NCBI GenBank assembly: GCA_020629595.1
Contig: JAHDDA010000006.1
Location: forward strand, 1,453 to 9,677
DNA: 8,225 nucleotides
Reading direction: 5' to 3'
Source of the DNA: Chitinophagales bacterium
GTDB lineage: Bacteria > Bacteroidota > Bacteroidia > Chitinophagales > UBA2359
Shown: piece by piece, positions 1 through 7,004 of the stretch
Numbering within the stretch: position 1 is the stretch's first letter
How the letters are laid out: every line of letters starts with the position of its first letter
Made by a program: the position numbers and the translations under genes
The notes under the pieces: model-generated
What the model saw: only the letters and a program-made list of their open reading frames with translations
Told to the model about the DNA's origin: nothing
Databases searched by the model: none

Positions 1-1410
1 TTACCTAAAATACAATCTTGCAATTTTTTCTTTTGTACTGTTATAAGGTGCATATCGCAAAGGTAATTCTCCCATATTTGCCGATTTAACCACAGATTTT
101 GGATGCGACATACATTCAAAGCTGTACCAACCGTGGTAACGTCCTTGACCACTATACCCTACTCCACCAAATGGTAAATCGGGATTAGCTAAATGAATTA
201 TTGCATTGTTTACACAGCCACCACCAAAAGAAACATTATCAATAAAAAAGTTTTCAGCTTTTTTATTGTTTCCAAAAAAGTAAAATGCCAATGGATACGG
301 ATTTCTCCTTATAATTTCAACAGCTTCATCATTTGAACTATAAGTAACTAAAGGTAAAATTGGTCCAAAAATTTCTTCTTGCATTATTGGACCTTCTAAA
401 CTAACGTTGTCTAAAACCGTTGGTGCAATAAATTTATCTTCTTTATTTGTTTGTCCGCCTATTAAAATATCACCTTGTGCTAAATAACTTTTTAAAATTT
501 CAAATCTTTGGCTATTTACAATTCTTCCTAAATCTGGAGATTTTTCAGCATCTTCTCCAAACATTTCAATAATATGCTTTTTAATTTTAGCAATAAATTT
601 TTCTTTTACATCTTTATGTACAAGTATATAATCTGGAGCAACGCAAGTTTGACCTACGTTTATGAATTTAGCCCATACAATTCGTTTTGCACTTACATCT
701 AAATTGGCTGATTTATCAACTACACAAGGGCTTTTACCACCTAATTCTAAAACACAAGGTGTTAAGTTTTTAGCCGCTTGTTGAGCAATAATTTTTCCAA
801 CGGCAACCGAGCCTGTAAAAAATACCGAATTAAAACGGAAGTTGTCTAACATTGGTGGAATGGTTTTAACCCCTTCGCCTTGTACTACTGCTACTAATTC
901 TTCAGGAAATGTTTCATTCAAAATATCTTCAATTACAATAGCTGTTGCTGGTGTTTTCTCTGAAGGTTTTACAAAAGCTGTATTTCCAGCAGCCAAAGCA
1001 CCTGCCAATGGTGACATTGCTAATTGAAAGGGGTAATTCCAAGGAGAGATAATAAGTACTGTTCCTAATGGTTCGTAAATTATTTTGCTACTTGCTGGCT
1101 GAAAAACTAATGGTGTTCCAATTGGTTTGGGCTGCATCCACTTTTCAAGATTATGCATTAAGTGGTTAATTTCTTCATACATAAACGTTATTTCGGTAAC
1201 AAATGCCTCGAAACGTGGTTTACCCAAATCGGTAGCCAATGCTTTTAAAATCTTTTCTTCATTATTTTTAATTGCTTGTTTTAATTTCTTTAGTTGAGAT
1301 AATCTAAACTTGTAAGATTTAGTTTCACCTGAAAAGAAAAATTTTCTTTGTTTTTCAAAAACTGGTGCAACATTTTTAGCCACACTATTTAGCTGAACTA
1401 CCGCTTCCAT
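1..1410 (-). CDS. NAD(P)-dependent aldehyde dehydrogenase, class 3-like
   Basis: Oxidises an aldehyde to the carboxylic acid using NAD(P)+; the substrate cannot be read from sequence, but class 3 relatives favour medium- or long-chain fatty and aromatic aldehydes. At 469 residues it is full length for a short ALDH3-type enzyme. Visible are the cofactor-site motif SPWNYPF with Asn125, the Rossmann strand motif FFTGS (198-201), ELGGKSP with the general base Glu222, the nucleophile Cys256 in NVGQTC, and EEIFGP (345-350). The C-terminus, APYNSTKEKIARLYFR, resembles the tail of soluble ALDH3 proteins, with no hydrophobic membrane anchor after it. The protein has no signal peptide, so it should be cytoplasmic. 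The start is ATG at 1410 with an A/T-rich leader and no Shine-Dalgarno sequence, and the stop is the first codon of the window. It is 173 bases from the preceding gene and probably has its own promoter. Family assignment is firm; substrate is unknown. Confidence 0.95.
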   Translation of the reverse strand: MEAVVQLNSVAKNVAPVFEKQRKFFFSGETKSYKFRLSQLKKLKQAIKNNEEKILKALATDLGKPRFEAFVTEITFMYEEINHLMHNLEKWMQPKPIGTPLVFQPASSKIIYEPLGTVLIISPWNYPFQLAMSPLAGALAAGNTAFVKPSEKTPATAIVIEDILNETFPEELVAVVQGEGVKTIPPMLDNFRFNSVFFTGSVAVGKIIAQQAAKNLTPCVLELGGKSPCVVDKSANLDVSAKRIVWAKFINVGQTCVAPDYILVHKDVKEKFIAKIKKHIIEMFGEDAEKSPDLGRIVNSQRFEILKSYLAQGDILIGGQTNKEDKFIAPTVLDNVSLEGPIMQEEIFGPILPLVTYSSNDEAVEIIRRNPYPLAFYFFGNNKKAENFFIDNVSFGGGCVNNAIIHLANPDLPFGGVGYSGQGRYHGWYSFECMSHPKSVVKSANMGELPLRYAPYNSTKEKIARLYFR

Positions 1411-1460
1411 AATTAAAATTTGTGTAAAATGATGTTATAAAATTAATGGAAAATTTACTT

Positions 1461-1468
1461 CAAAGTTA
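1461..1468 (-). promoter_or_regulatory. Candidate -7 box for the aldehyde dehydrogenase gene
   Basis: Read on the minus strand the site is TAACTTTG, a full match to the Bacteroidota -7 consensus TAnnTTTG, about 50 bases upstream of the aldehyde dehydrogenase ATG. No TTG is found 17 to 20 bases further upstream, so the -33 element is absent or degenerate. The same eight bases occur upstream of purM at 8189-8196. Confidence 0.45.
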
Positions 1469-1512
1469 AAGAAATGGGGATTAAATATTTATTCGCTTTT
1501 ATTAAAGTTTAT

Positions 1513-1583
1513 AACGTTTTTGTTGTTCTGCTTGTAGTAATGCCGATATATCGCATCTACTTCTGTTCATAAGAAAAAACGTT
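1513..1583. repeat. Compound inverted repeat in the intergenic region
   Basis: Outer arms AACGTTTTT (1513-1521) and AAAAACGTT (1575-1583) are exact 9-base inverted copies. Nested inside is an imperfect hairpin at 1534-1560: GTAG/CTAC, then ATGC/GCAT, then GA/TC around a TATA loop, with bulges of two bases and one base on one side. It begins immediately after the stop codon of the small exported protein gene. It could end or protect that transcript, but no U-run follows the structure in either direction, so it is not a textbook intrinsic terminator. The outer arms are AT-rich and also self-complementary (AACGTT), which weakens them as evidence. Confidence 0.45.
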
Positions 1584-2186
1584 TTAAAGTCCATTAAACA
1601 TTTCTTCTATAAATGTACCCATTAAAATTTTATATCTTTTTTTGTTGTAAGGCATGTAGGCTTCAAGATCTATTGTTGCTTGAAAAAGATCATCGCCATA
1701 AATTTCTTCTCTTAATTTTTTATCTTTAAAAAAGTAGTTCATCAATAATTCTATGTACTCTTCTTCAATTAAACTAAAATTATCACAATCTATGCTTAGG
1801 CATTTATCAAATAACTTTTCAGCTTCTTTTTCAATAAAGAGTAAAAATTCATTGGGTTGCGTTTTTTTACCTGAAATACTTTCAATAGATTTTTCAACTT
1901 CAGTACAATTATCAACCATATAAAAAGTAGCGTAAATTGTAAAATACTTCAACAGTTGATTATCAGATTTTGGATTGTAATTTTTTTTAATGGATTGCAT
2001 AATTGAATCGGAAGTTTGTTGATGTTCTTTTTGTAAAACTTCAGCAATTTCAAGAATATTGAGGCTTTCCTTATTTTTAATAGCTTTACTGAACTCTTGA
2101 CACATATCATCAAAAAAGGTACTAAAGTCATTTTGAGCAGTCAAATTAAAAGTAATAAAGAAGAAAATTAAAATGTATTTTTTCAT
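1584..2186 (-). CDS. Small exported protein of unknown function
   Basis: I do not recognise the family. The 200-residue product starts MKKYILIFFFITFNLTAQ: a lysine pair, a hydrophobic stretch and a probable signal peptidase I site near residues 17/18, so it is likely exported to the periplasm or beyond. There is no cysteine at the cleavage site, so it is not an obvious lipoprotein. The mature part is acidic and appears mostly helical, with many Glu, Lys and Leu residues, and holds four cysteines (29, 94, 129, 134) that could form two disulfides. No catalytic motif or C-terminal sorting domain is visible. The start is ATG at 2186, 12 bases after the stop of the exported rhodanese gene, so the two are probably co-transcribed. 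Both products are predicted to leave the cytoplasm; a functional link is only a guess. Confidence 0.8.
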   Translation of the reverse strand: MKKYILIFFFITFNLTAQNDFSTFFDDMCQEFSKAIKNKESLNILEIAEVLQKEHQQTSDSIMQSIKKNYNPKSDNQLLKYFTIYATFYMVDNCTEVEKSIESISGKKTQPNEFLLFIEKEAEKLFDKCLSIDCDNFSLIEEEYIELLMNYFFKDKKLREEIYGDDLFQATIDLEAYMPYNKKRYKILMGTFIEEMFNGL

Positions 2187-2198
2187 AACAAATTTTGT

Positions 2199-3275
2199 TT
2201 ACAAACTAAATGGTTTTCCAACTTTACTTCTGTTCAATGCCCATACATTATAATCTAAGTTATTCACAATTCCATTTCCATCTGCATCGGCTGGAACATA
2301 GGTATTTACACTTGCGCCTTCATTAGACCAATTATTAAAGTCTAAATTGTTTACAATTCCGTTATTATCAAAATCACCACCAAAAGCAACCCAAAATCCA
2401 TTAACGTTTTTCATTGCCTCAATTCCGTTGGCATTTTCTATTGAAGTAGTAAAGTCATAAAATTGCCCAGAACTTACTGTTACATTGCTGTATAAAGATA
2501 AATGTCCTTCGTGGTGTATAGATATATGATAATTTTGATTATTGGAAGCACTTGTAAAAGAAACACAAGACTCGTTATTAGTTGTTACTATTTCGCCATT
2601 TGTTAAAAGTAATGTAGCTAAACACTCAATTGCGGGTTCATCTATATTATTGTGAATACATACACCAATCCAATCAACAACAGCATCATTGTTATTTAAC
2701 ATTGCATTTATATTAGAAACACTATTTCCAAACGGTTGTTGGTTAGGTAATAGGTTTTTATCGTTTAATAGAAGTGATTGATTTTCTCCATTAAAGTAGC
2801 CTTCCAGAAACACTTTTGTTTCGAATGAAAAAGTTGTTGAACCACAATTATTACTTGGGTATATTTCTTGTATGTTGGGTTCTGGTTCGAAAGAAATAGG
2901 ATAATTCGTAGCACCCCAAGCTCCAAAGCCACCCAACATATCATATACTTCTTCAAAACCCAAATTTTGCATCATTGGATATGATAAACCACTTCTAAAT
3001 CCAGCTTGGCAATATATTAAATAAATTCTGTTTTTATCTAATTGATCTATTTGCTGTTCAAAATCGCTATCGTAAAAATCAATTCTGTAAGCATTTGGTA
3101 AATGCCCAGCTTCATATTCTGAAATAGTTCTTACATCTAAAACTGTAAAAAGTGGATTATTGGCATTTTCTTCAATTAATTGATTTGCATAATCAACACC
3201 AATTTGTTGAAATTGTGCAATTAATGTATAAGATGAAAAAAGTAGTGTGCTTATAAAAATTAAAGTTTTAAACAT
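2199..3275 (-). CDS. Exported rhodanese-domain protein with Bacteroidota C-terminal module and dockerin-like repeats
   Basis: The predicted 358-residue protein has three parts. Residues 1-20 form a signal peptide ending SYTLIAQ. Residues about 22-130 form a rhodanese domain with LDVRT (46-50), YEAGHLPNA (54-62) and an active-site loop CQAGFRSG whose Cys89 would carry the persulfide and is followed at the usual spacing by Arg94; sulfur or redox transfer is possible, but the substrate is unknown. Residues about 145-358 resemble a module common in Bacteroidota surface proteins: KVFLEGYF, LLPNQQPFG, VVDWIGVCI, LLLTNGEIV, NYHISIHHEGHL, YDFTT, then two calcium-loop-like repeats. I chose ATG at 3275 rather than the in-frame GTG at 3299: ATG directly precedes the signal peptide and follows an A-rich leader. 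The gene lies 45 bases after the M23 gene and 12 before the small exported gene. A rhodanese joined to this module is unusual. The domain calls are firm; the role is not. Confidence 0.87.
   Translation of the reverse strand: MFKTLIFISTLLFSSYTLIAQFQQIGVDYANQLIEENANNPLFTVLDVRTISEYEAGHLPNAYRIDFYDSDFEQQIDQLDKNRIYLIYCQAGFRSGLSYPMMQNLGFEEVYDMLGGFGAWGATNYPISFEPEPNIQEIYPSNNCGSTTFSFETKVFLEGYFNGENQSLLLNDKNLLPNQQPFGNSVSNINAMLNNNDAVVDWIGVCIHNNIDEPAIECLATLLLTNGEIVTTNNESCVSFTSASNNQNYHISIHHEGHLSLYSNVTVSSGQFYDFTTSIENANGIEAMKNVNGFWVAFGGDFDNNGIVNNLDFNNWSNEGASVNTYVPADADGNGIVNNLDYNVWALNRSKVGKPFSL
2232..2378 (-). repeat. Two dockerin-like repeats inside the rhodanese gene
   Basis: Two protein repeats, residues 300-320 and 329-348 of the exported rhodanese, share the core (N/G)NGIVNNLD(F/Y)N(N/V)W. 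Each begins with an EF-hand-like Asp/Asn pattern (DFDNNG and DADGNG) ending in a conserved Asp, as in type I dockerins and the calcium-binding tails of Bacteroidota secreted proteins. The DNA of the two copies is also similar, which fits an old internal duplication. Calcium binding is inferred. Partner binding in the manner of a true cellulosomal dockerin is not implied. Confidence 0.75.
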
Positions 3276-3320
3276 AATTTTTTTTAGAAATTTCAGCACT
3301 AAAATTAAGCCATATATTTA

Positions 3321-3998
3321 TTACAATAATTTCGATTGTAAAATTAGGTTTGGGTTCGGACAGTTTTTTGAGTAAAATTTTAAATCTTTTGCTGCACATA
3401 CTCCAATATAATCGCCATAATTGTCTTGAATATCAATAATAATTTGAAAATGAAGGTGTGGAGGCCAATTTCCATTTTCGGGATAATTGCCAATTGCACA
3501 AAACTCTGTTCCTTTAGGTAAAAATTGTCCTATTTTTTTATTTTCTAACGATTGTAAACTTAAATGCCCATACAAAGTGTAAAATATATTTTCTTCTATA
3601 TTGTGTTTCAAAATTATAGTAGGTCCATAATTACCATTGCCCACATTATTGGAAAAACTATGTATTTCAGCATCGATAGGAACAAAAATAGGTGTTTCTG
3701 CTACCATAAAAATATCTAAACCTAAATGAATGTTTCTGTCAGAATTTTCAAAATGTTTGGTGTTTTTATAAATAACTCTTTTTTCCAAATACCCTCCAAT
3801 TGAAGCAAAAGCATTGTTATATTTCAGTATTTTACTTGAATAATTGGTAAATTTTTCTACATCAGATAAAGTGGCGTTGTCTAAATCTTTATTACTTTTA
3901 CTTCCGTTAAAAACAATGTGCTTACGGGTGTTTATATCAAAGCCAAGCAATGGAAAAAACTCAGATTTATGTTTTGTTATTAATTGTTGAAATTCCAC
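3321..3998 (-). CDS. Signal-less M23-family metallopeptidase domain protein
   Basis: M23 (LytM/lysostaphin) proteins are zinc endopeptidases, usually cutting peptidoglycan cross-bridges. All five key residues seem present: His91 and Asp95 in HLGLD, His145 in LYGHLS, and His181 and His183 in PPHLHFQ. The domain spans about residues 85-195 and the protein ends CPNPNLIL plus five residues. The N-terminal 85 residues show no recognisable domain. There is no signal peptide or membrane segment, so the protein should be cytoplasmic, odd for a wall hydrolase. From memory, the motif set and the C-P-x-P-N-L-I-L end closely match the M23 segment of large phosphotransferase/M23/class III aminotransferase fusion proteins; this looks like a stand-alone version. 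The start is GTG at 3998; the frame has no ATG for another 95 codons or so and closes at 4016 upstream. It lies 9-11 bases after the gcvP stop, so it is probably co-transcribed. The substrate may not be peptidoglycan. Confidence 0.85.
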   Translation of the reverse strand: MEFQQLITKHKSEFFPLLGFDINTRKHIVFNGSKSNKDLDNATLSDVEKFTNYSSKILKYNNAFASIGGYLEKRVIYKNTKHFENSDRNIHLGLDIFMVAETPIFVPIDAEIHSFSNNVGNGNYGPTIILKHNIEENIFYTLYGHLSLQSLENKKIGQFLPKGTEFCAIGNYPENGNWPPHLHFQIIIDIQDNYGDYIGVCAAKDLKFYSKNCPNPNLILQSKLL

Positions 3999-4009
3999 AT
4001 TTGTAATTT

Positions 4010-6913
4010 TTACTCAGCGTAGCTTTCAACCGATGGACAAGAACAAATTAAATTTCTATCGCCATAAGCATCATCAATTCTACCAACAGAAGTCCAAAAT
4101 TTATGTTCTCTAACCCAATTTAATGGATAGGCAGCTTTTTCTCTACTATACGGATATTGCCAATCATCGGCTGTTAATTCTTGAAGCGTATGAGGAGCAT
4201 TTTTTAAAACATTATTTTGCTCATCAAAAATACCATTACCAATTTCGAGCATTTCGTTTTTAATAGCAATCATTGCGTCACAAAACCTATCCATTTCTTC
4301 CTTCGATTCGCTTTCTGTTGGTTCAATCATTAAAGTTCCAGCAACAGGAAAAGAAACCGTTGGTGCGTGAAAACCGTAATCCATTAAGCGTTTTGCAATA
4401 TCAACAACTTCAATATTAAAAAGTGCTTTAAATGGGCGAATATCTAAAATTAGCTCGTGTGCAACTCTATTGTTTTCGCCAACATATAACACCTTGTAAT
4501 CATTTTCTAATCGTGATTTTATGTAATTAGAATTTAAAATGGCAGCTTTTGTAGCATTAAGTAAGCCTTTGCTTCCAAGCATTTTTATATAGGCATAAGA
4601 AATCAATAAAATACTTGCACTTCCCCAAGGAGCTGCTGAAACTGCCGTAATATTTGATGGCTCGTTAAATTTAGTTCCTTCTAAGAAATAATGCCCTGGT
4701 AAGTATGGTGCTAATTCCTCTGTGCAACATATAGGACCCATTCCTGGACCGCCACCACCATGTGGAATTGCAAAGGTTTTATGTAGGTTTAAGTGGCAAA
4801 CATCTGCTTTAATTATGCCAGGGCTGGTTAAACCAACTTGTGCATTCATATTTGCACCATCCATATAAACCCTACCGCCGTATTGGTGAATTAACTCGCA
4901 AATTTCAATAATTGCGGTTTCAAAAACACCATGCGTAGATGGATAAGTAATCATTAAGGCGGCTAAATTATTGGCATAAGTTTCACATTTAAGTTTCAAA
5001 TCCTCAATATCAATATTTCCATTTTCATCGCAGGCAACCACTACCACTTTCATTCCAGACATAACTGCACTTGCAGGGTTTGTACCATGAGCCGATGATG
5101 GAATTAAGGTTATATTTCTATGGCTATTTCCATTAGCAATATGAAAAGCTCTTATAGTCATTAATCCAGTATATTCACCTTGAGCCCCAGAATTAGGTTG
5201 TAGCGAACAAGCATCAAAACCTGTAATTTCTGCTAAATCTTTTTCTAATTCTTCAATTATGTATTGATAGCCTTTGGTTTGGCTTAATGGTGCAAAAGGG
5301 TGAATATGTGCAAATTCAGTGAAACTTAATGGAATTAACTCGGTGGCAGCATTCAATTTCATTGTACAAGAACCCAAAGGAATCATAGAGTGTGTTAGTG
5401 ATAAATCACGTTTTTCTAAACGTTTAATGTAACGCATCATCTCAGTTTCGGTGTGGTACTTATTAAAAACCGAATGTGTTAAATACTTAGAGGTTCTTAT
5501 TAGTGCTGTTGGAATAGAGTATTCTTTTTTAGGAATGGTATAATCTATATAATCGACACTTAGTCTTTTCGACTCTAGAAACAAATAAACTAATTCTTCT
5601 AAATCTTTAACTGTTGTAGTTTCATCAATTGAAAGTGTAAATTCTGTTTCGTTAATAAAATTAAAATTAATATTTCGAGCATCGCAGGCGTTTCTAATAT
5701 TTTCAACCAATGAAGGTCTTGTTTCAATGTGTAAAGTATCAAAGAAATGTTTGTTTTTTTGATTGAAGTTTAACTTTTCAATTTTAGAATTTAACCATTG
5801 AGTTTGATGATGTATCTTTTCTGCAATTCTCTTCAGTCGAATTGGTCCATGATACACAGCATACATTCCAGCCATAATAGCTAAAAGTGCTTGAGCAGTA
5901 CAAATATTTGAGGTGGCTTTTTCTCTACGAATGTGTTGCTCACGAGTTTGTAGTGCCATTCGTAAGCCTGTGTTGCCATTTTTATCTTGCGAAACACCAA
6001 TAATTCTTCCTGGAATTTGACGTTTGAATTTTTCACGAGTGGCAAAGTAAGCAGCGTGAGGTCCACCGTATCCCATAGGAACACCAAATCTTTGTGTGCT
6101 TCCAACCACGCAATCAACATTCATTTCTCCTGGTGGTTTCAACAAAGTTAAGGATAATAAATCTGCAACAACGGCTACATAAATATCGGCATTGTGTGCA
6201 TTTTCTATTTCTGGTTCAATATTTTCAATATTTCCATTTTTTTCTGGATATGAAAAAAGACAAGCAAAACTTTTTTCAGAATAAACAGGTCTTTCATCAA
6301 AGAAATCTATCTCAATGCCAAATGGATTTGCTCGTGTAATTAACACTTGCTTTATGTGTTCAAAACAAGCATTTGAAACGTGAAAAATATTTTTAGTTAC
6401 TTTTCTTTTGTTTTTTAGATTGAAAAACATCAACATTGCCTCAGCTGCGGCAGTTGCATCATCTAAAAGAGAGGCATTAGCTAAATCCATTGCTGTTAAA
6501 TCGGCAACAGCTGTTTGAAAATTTAATAATGCTTCTAAACGTCCTTGTGCAATTTCGGCTTGGTAGGGCGTGTATTGCGTGTACCAACTAGGATTTTCAA
6601 ATATGTTTCTCTTAATAACAGATGGCGTTACTGTACCGTAATAACCCTTACCAATATAAGTTGTAAATACTTTGTTTTGATTAGCGATTTTTTCAATATG
6701 TTGTAAGTAATCAAATTCGCTAAGTGCTTCTGAAATATTTAAGGTGTCATTTTTCCTTATAGAAGAAGGTATTGTTTGCTCTATTAATTCATCTAATGAA
6801 TTTACACCAATTTGAAGTAACATTTCTTCTAAATTATCATTGCTAACTCCTAAATGTCTATCTGAAAAAGAATCTGTATGGGACACAATTTTTTGTGATA
6901 GTATTTCAGCCAT
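4010..6913 (-). CDS. gcvP: Glycine dehydrogenase (decarboxylating), glycine cleavage system P protein
   Basis: The PLP-dependent P protein decarboxylates glycine and passes the aminomethyl group to the lipoyl arm of GcvH; with GcvT and Lpd this gives CO2, ammonia, NADH and methylene-tetrahydrofolate. The 967 residues match the usual length of the fused single-chain form. The N-terminal half carries GYYGTVTPSVI (90-100), NPSWYTQYTPYQAEIAQGR (107-125) and a Gly-rich stretch near 280. The C-terminal half carries LGSCTMKLNAA (513-523), SAHGTNPASA (607-616), the PLP Schiff-base lysine Lys712 in HLNLHKTFAIPHGGGG, and the conserved tail WVREHKFWTSVGRIDDAYGDRNL. The start ATG at 6913 fits the MAEILSQ...DRHLG N-terminus normal for the family. 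No frameshift or missing motif is seen. gcvH and gcvT are not in the window. A good promoter-like pair lies about 32 bases upstream; no glycine riboswitch fits in the short leader. The enzyme acts in the cytoplasm. Confidence 0.98.
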   Translation of the reverse strand: MAEILSQKIVSHTDSFSDRHLGVSNDNLEEMLLQIGVNSLDELIEQTIPSSIRKNDTLNISEALSEFDYLQHIEKIANQNKVFTTYIGKGYYGTVTPSVIKRNIFENPSWYTQYTPYQAEIAQGRLEALLNFQTAVADLTAMDLANASLLDDATAAAEAMLMFFNLKNKRKVTKNIFHVSNACFEHIKQVLITRANPFGIEIDFFDERPVYSEKSFACLFSYPEKNGNIENIEPEIENAHNADIYVAVVADLLSLTLLKPPGEMNVDCVVGSTQRFGVPMGYGGPHAAYFATREKFKRQIPGRIIGVSQDKNGNTGLRMALQTREQHIRREKATSNICTAQALLAIMAGMYAVYHGPIRLKRIAEKIHHQTQWLNSKIEKLNFNQKNKHFFDTLHIETRPSLVENIRNACDARNINFNFINETEFTLSIDETTTVKDLEELVYLFLESKRLSVDYIDYTIPKKEYSIPTALIRTSKYLTHSVFNKYHTETEMMRYIKRLEKRDLSLTHSMIPLGSCTMKLNAATELIPLSFTEFAHIHPFAPLSQTKGYQYIIEELEKDLAEITGFDACSLQPNSGAQGEYTGLMTIRAFHIANGNSHRNITLIPSSAHGTNPASAVMSGMKVVVVACDENGNIDIEDLKLKCETYANNLAALMITYPSTHGVFETAIIEICELIHQYGGRVYMDGANMNAQVGLTSPGIIKADVCHLNLHKTFAIPHGGGGPGMGPICCTEELAPYLPGHYFLEGTKFNEPSNITAVSAAPWGSASILLISYAYIKMLGSKGLLNATKAAILNSNYIKSRLENDYKVLYVGENNRVAHELILDIRPFKALFNIEVVDIAKRLMDYGFHAPTVSFPVAGTLMIEPTESESKEEMDRFCDAMIAIKNEMLEIGNGIFDEQNNVLKNAPHTLQELTADDWQYPYSREKAAYPLNWVREHKFWTSVGRIDDAYGDRNLICSCPSVESYAE

Positions 6914-6945
6914 TTTACTCTAATTTATCTTAAATAGTAAATGTT

Positions 6946-6975
6946 TAAATTTAATTATTGTTGTGAGGAATCCAA
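6946..6975 (-). promoter_or_regulatory. Candidate promoter of gcvP
   Basis: On the minus strand, TTG (6973-6975) is followed by exactly 19 bases and then TAAATTTA (6946-6953). This matches the Bacteroidota sigma-ABfr-type pattern TTG-N19-TAnnTTTG at all positions except the last G. It lies in the gap between purM and gcvP, about 32 bases before the gcvP ATG, and would drive gcvP and probably the three following genes. The AT-rich background makes chance matches common. Confidence 0.5.
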
Positions 6976-6978
6976 CTA

Positions 6979-7000
6979 ATTTATAACGGAAGTTAGAATT
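6979..7000 (-). terminator. Weak stem-loop after purM
   Basis: Read on the minus strand, AATT-C-TAAC, a TTCC loop, then GTTA-TA-AATT can form an eight-pair stem with a small internal loop, starting a few bases after the purM stop codon. It is AT-rich and no U-tract follows, so termination here is only a possibility. It overlaps neither element of the candidate gcvP promoter. Confidence 0.2.
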
Positions 7001-7004
7001 ATAG

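Noticed and set aside
842..1027. Short plus-strand open frame opposite the aldehyde dehydrogenase gene
   Set aside because: It lies wholly inside a well-conserved enzyme gene on the other strand and its product has no recognisable feature; the same applies to plus-strand frames at 6094-6339 and 7594-7779.
1513..1583. Integron attC recombination site
   Set aside because: The arms lack the paired RYYYAAC/GTTRRRY core sites and there is no integrase or cassette-like gene order nearby.
1949..2131. Small minus-strand frame inside the exported protein gene
   Set aside because: It overlaps the 200-residue gene in another frame; the longer frame has a convincing signal peptide. The frames at 2765-2956 and 5881-6120 are rejected for the same reason.
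2187..2199. Near-palindrome AACAAATTTTGTT before the small exported gene
   Set aside because: It is a 13-base AT-rich match lying in a 12-base intergenic gap and overlapping a stop codon; this is easily a chance event in such AT-rich DNA.
2232..2378. True cellulosomal dockerin
   Set aside because: The repeats resemble the calcium loops of dockerins, but no cohesin, glycosidase or scaffoldin context is present, and similar tails are common in Bacteroidota secreted proteins.
6914..7004. Glycine riboswitch upstream of gcvP
   Set aside because: The gap is only 91 bases, AT-rich, without the conserved glycine aptamer core or a tandem arrangement, and the candidate promoter leaves a leader of only about 25 bases.
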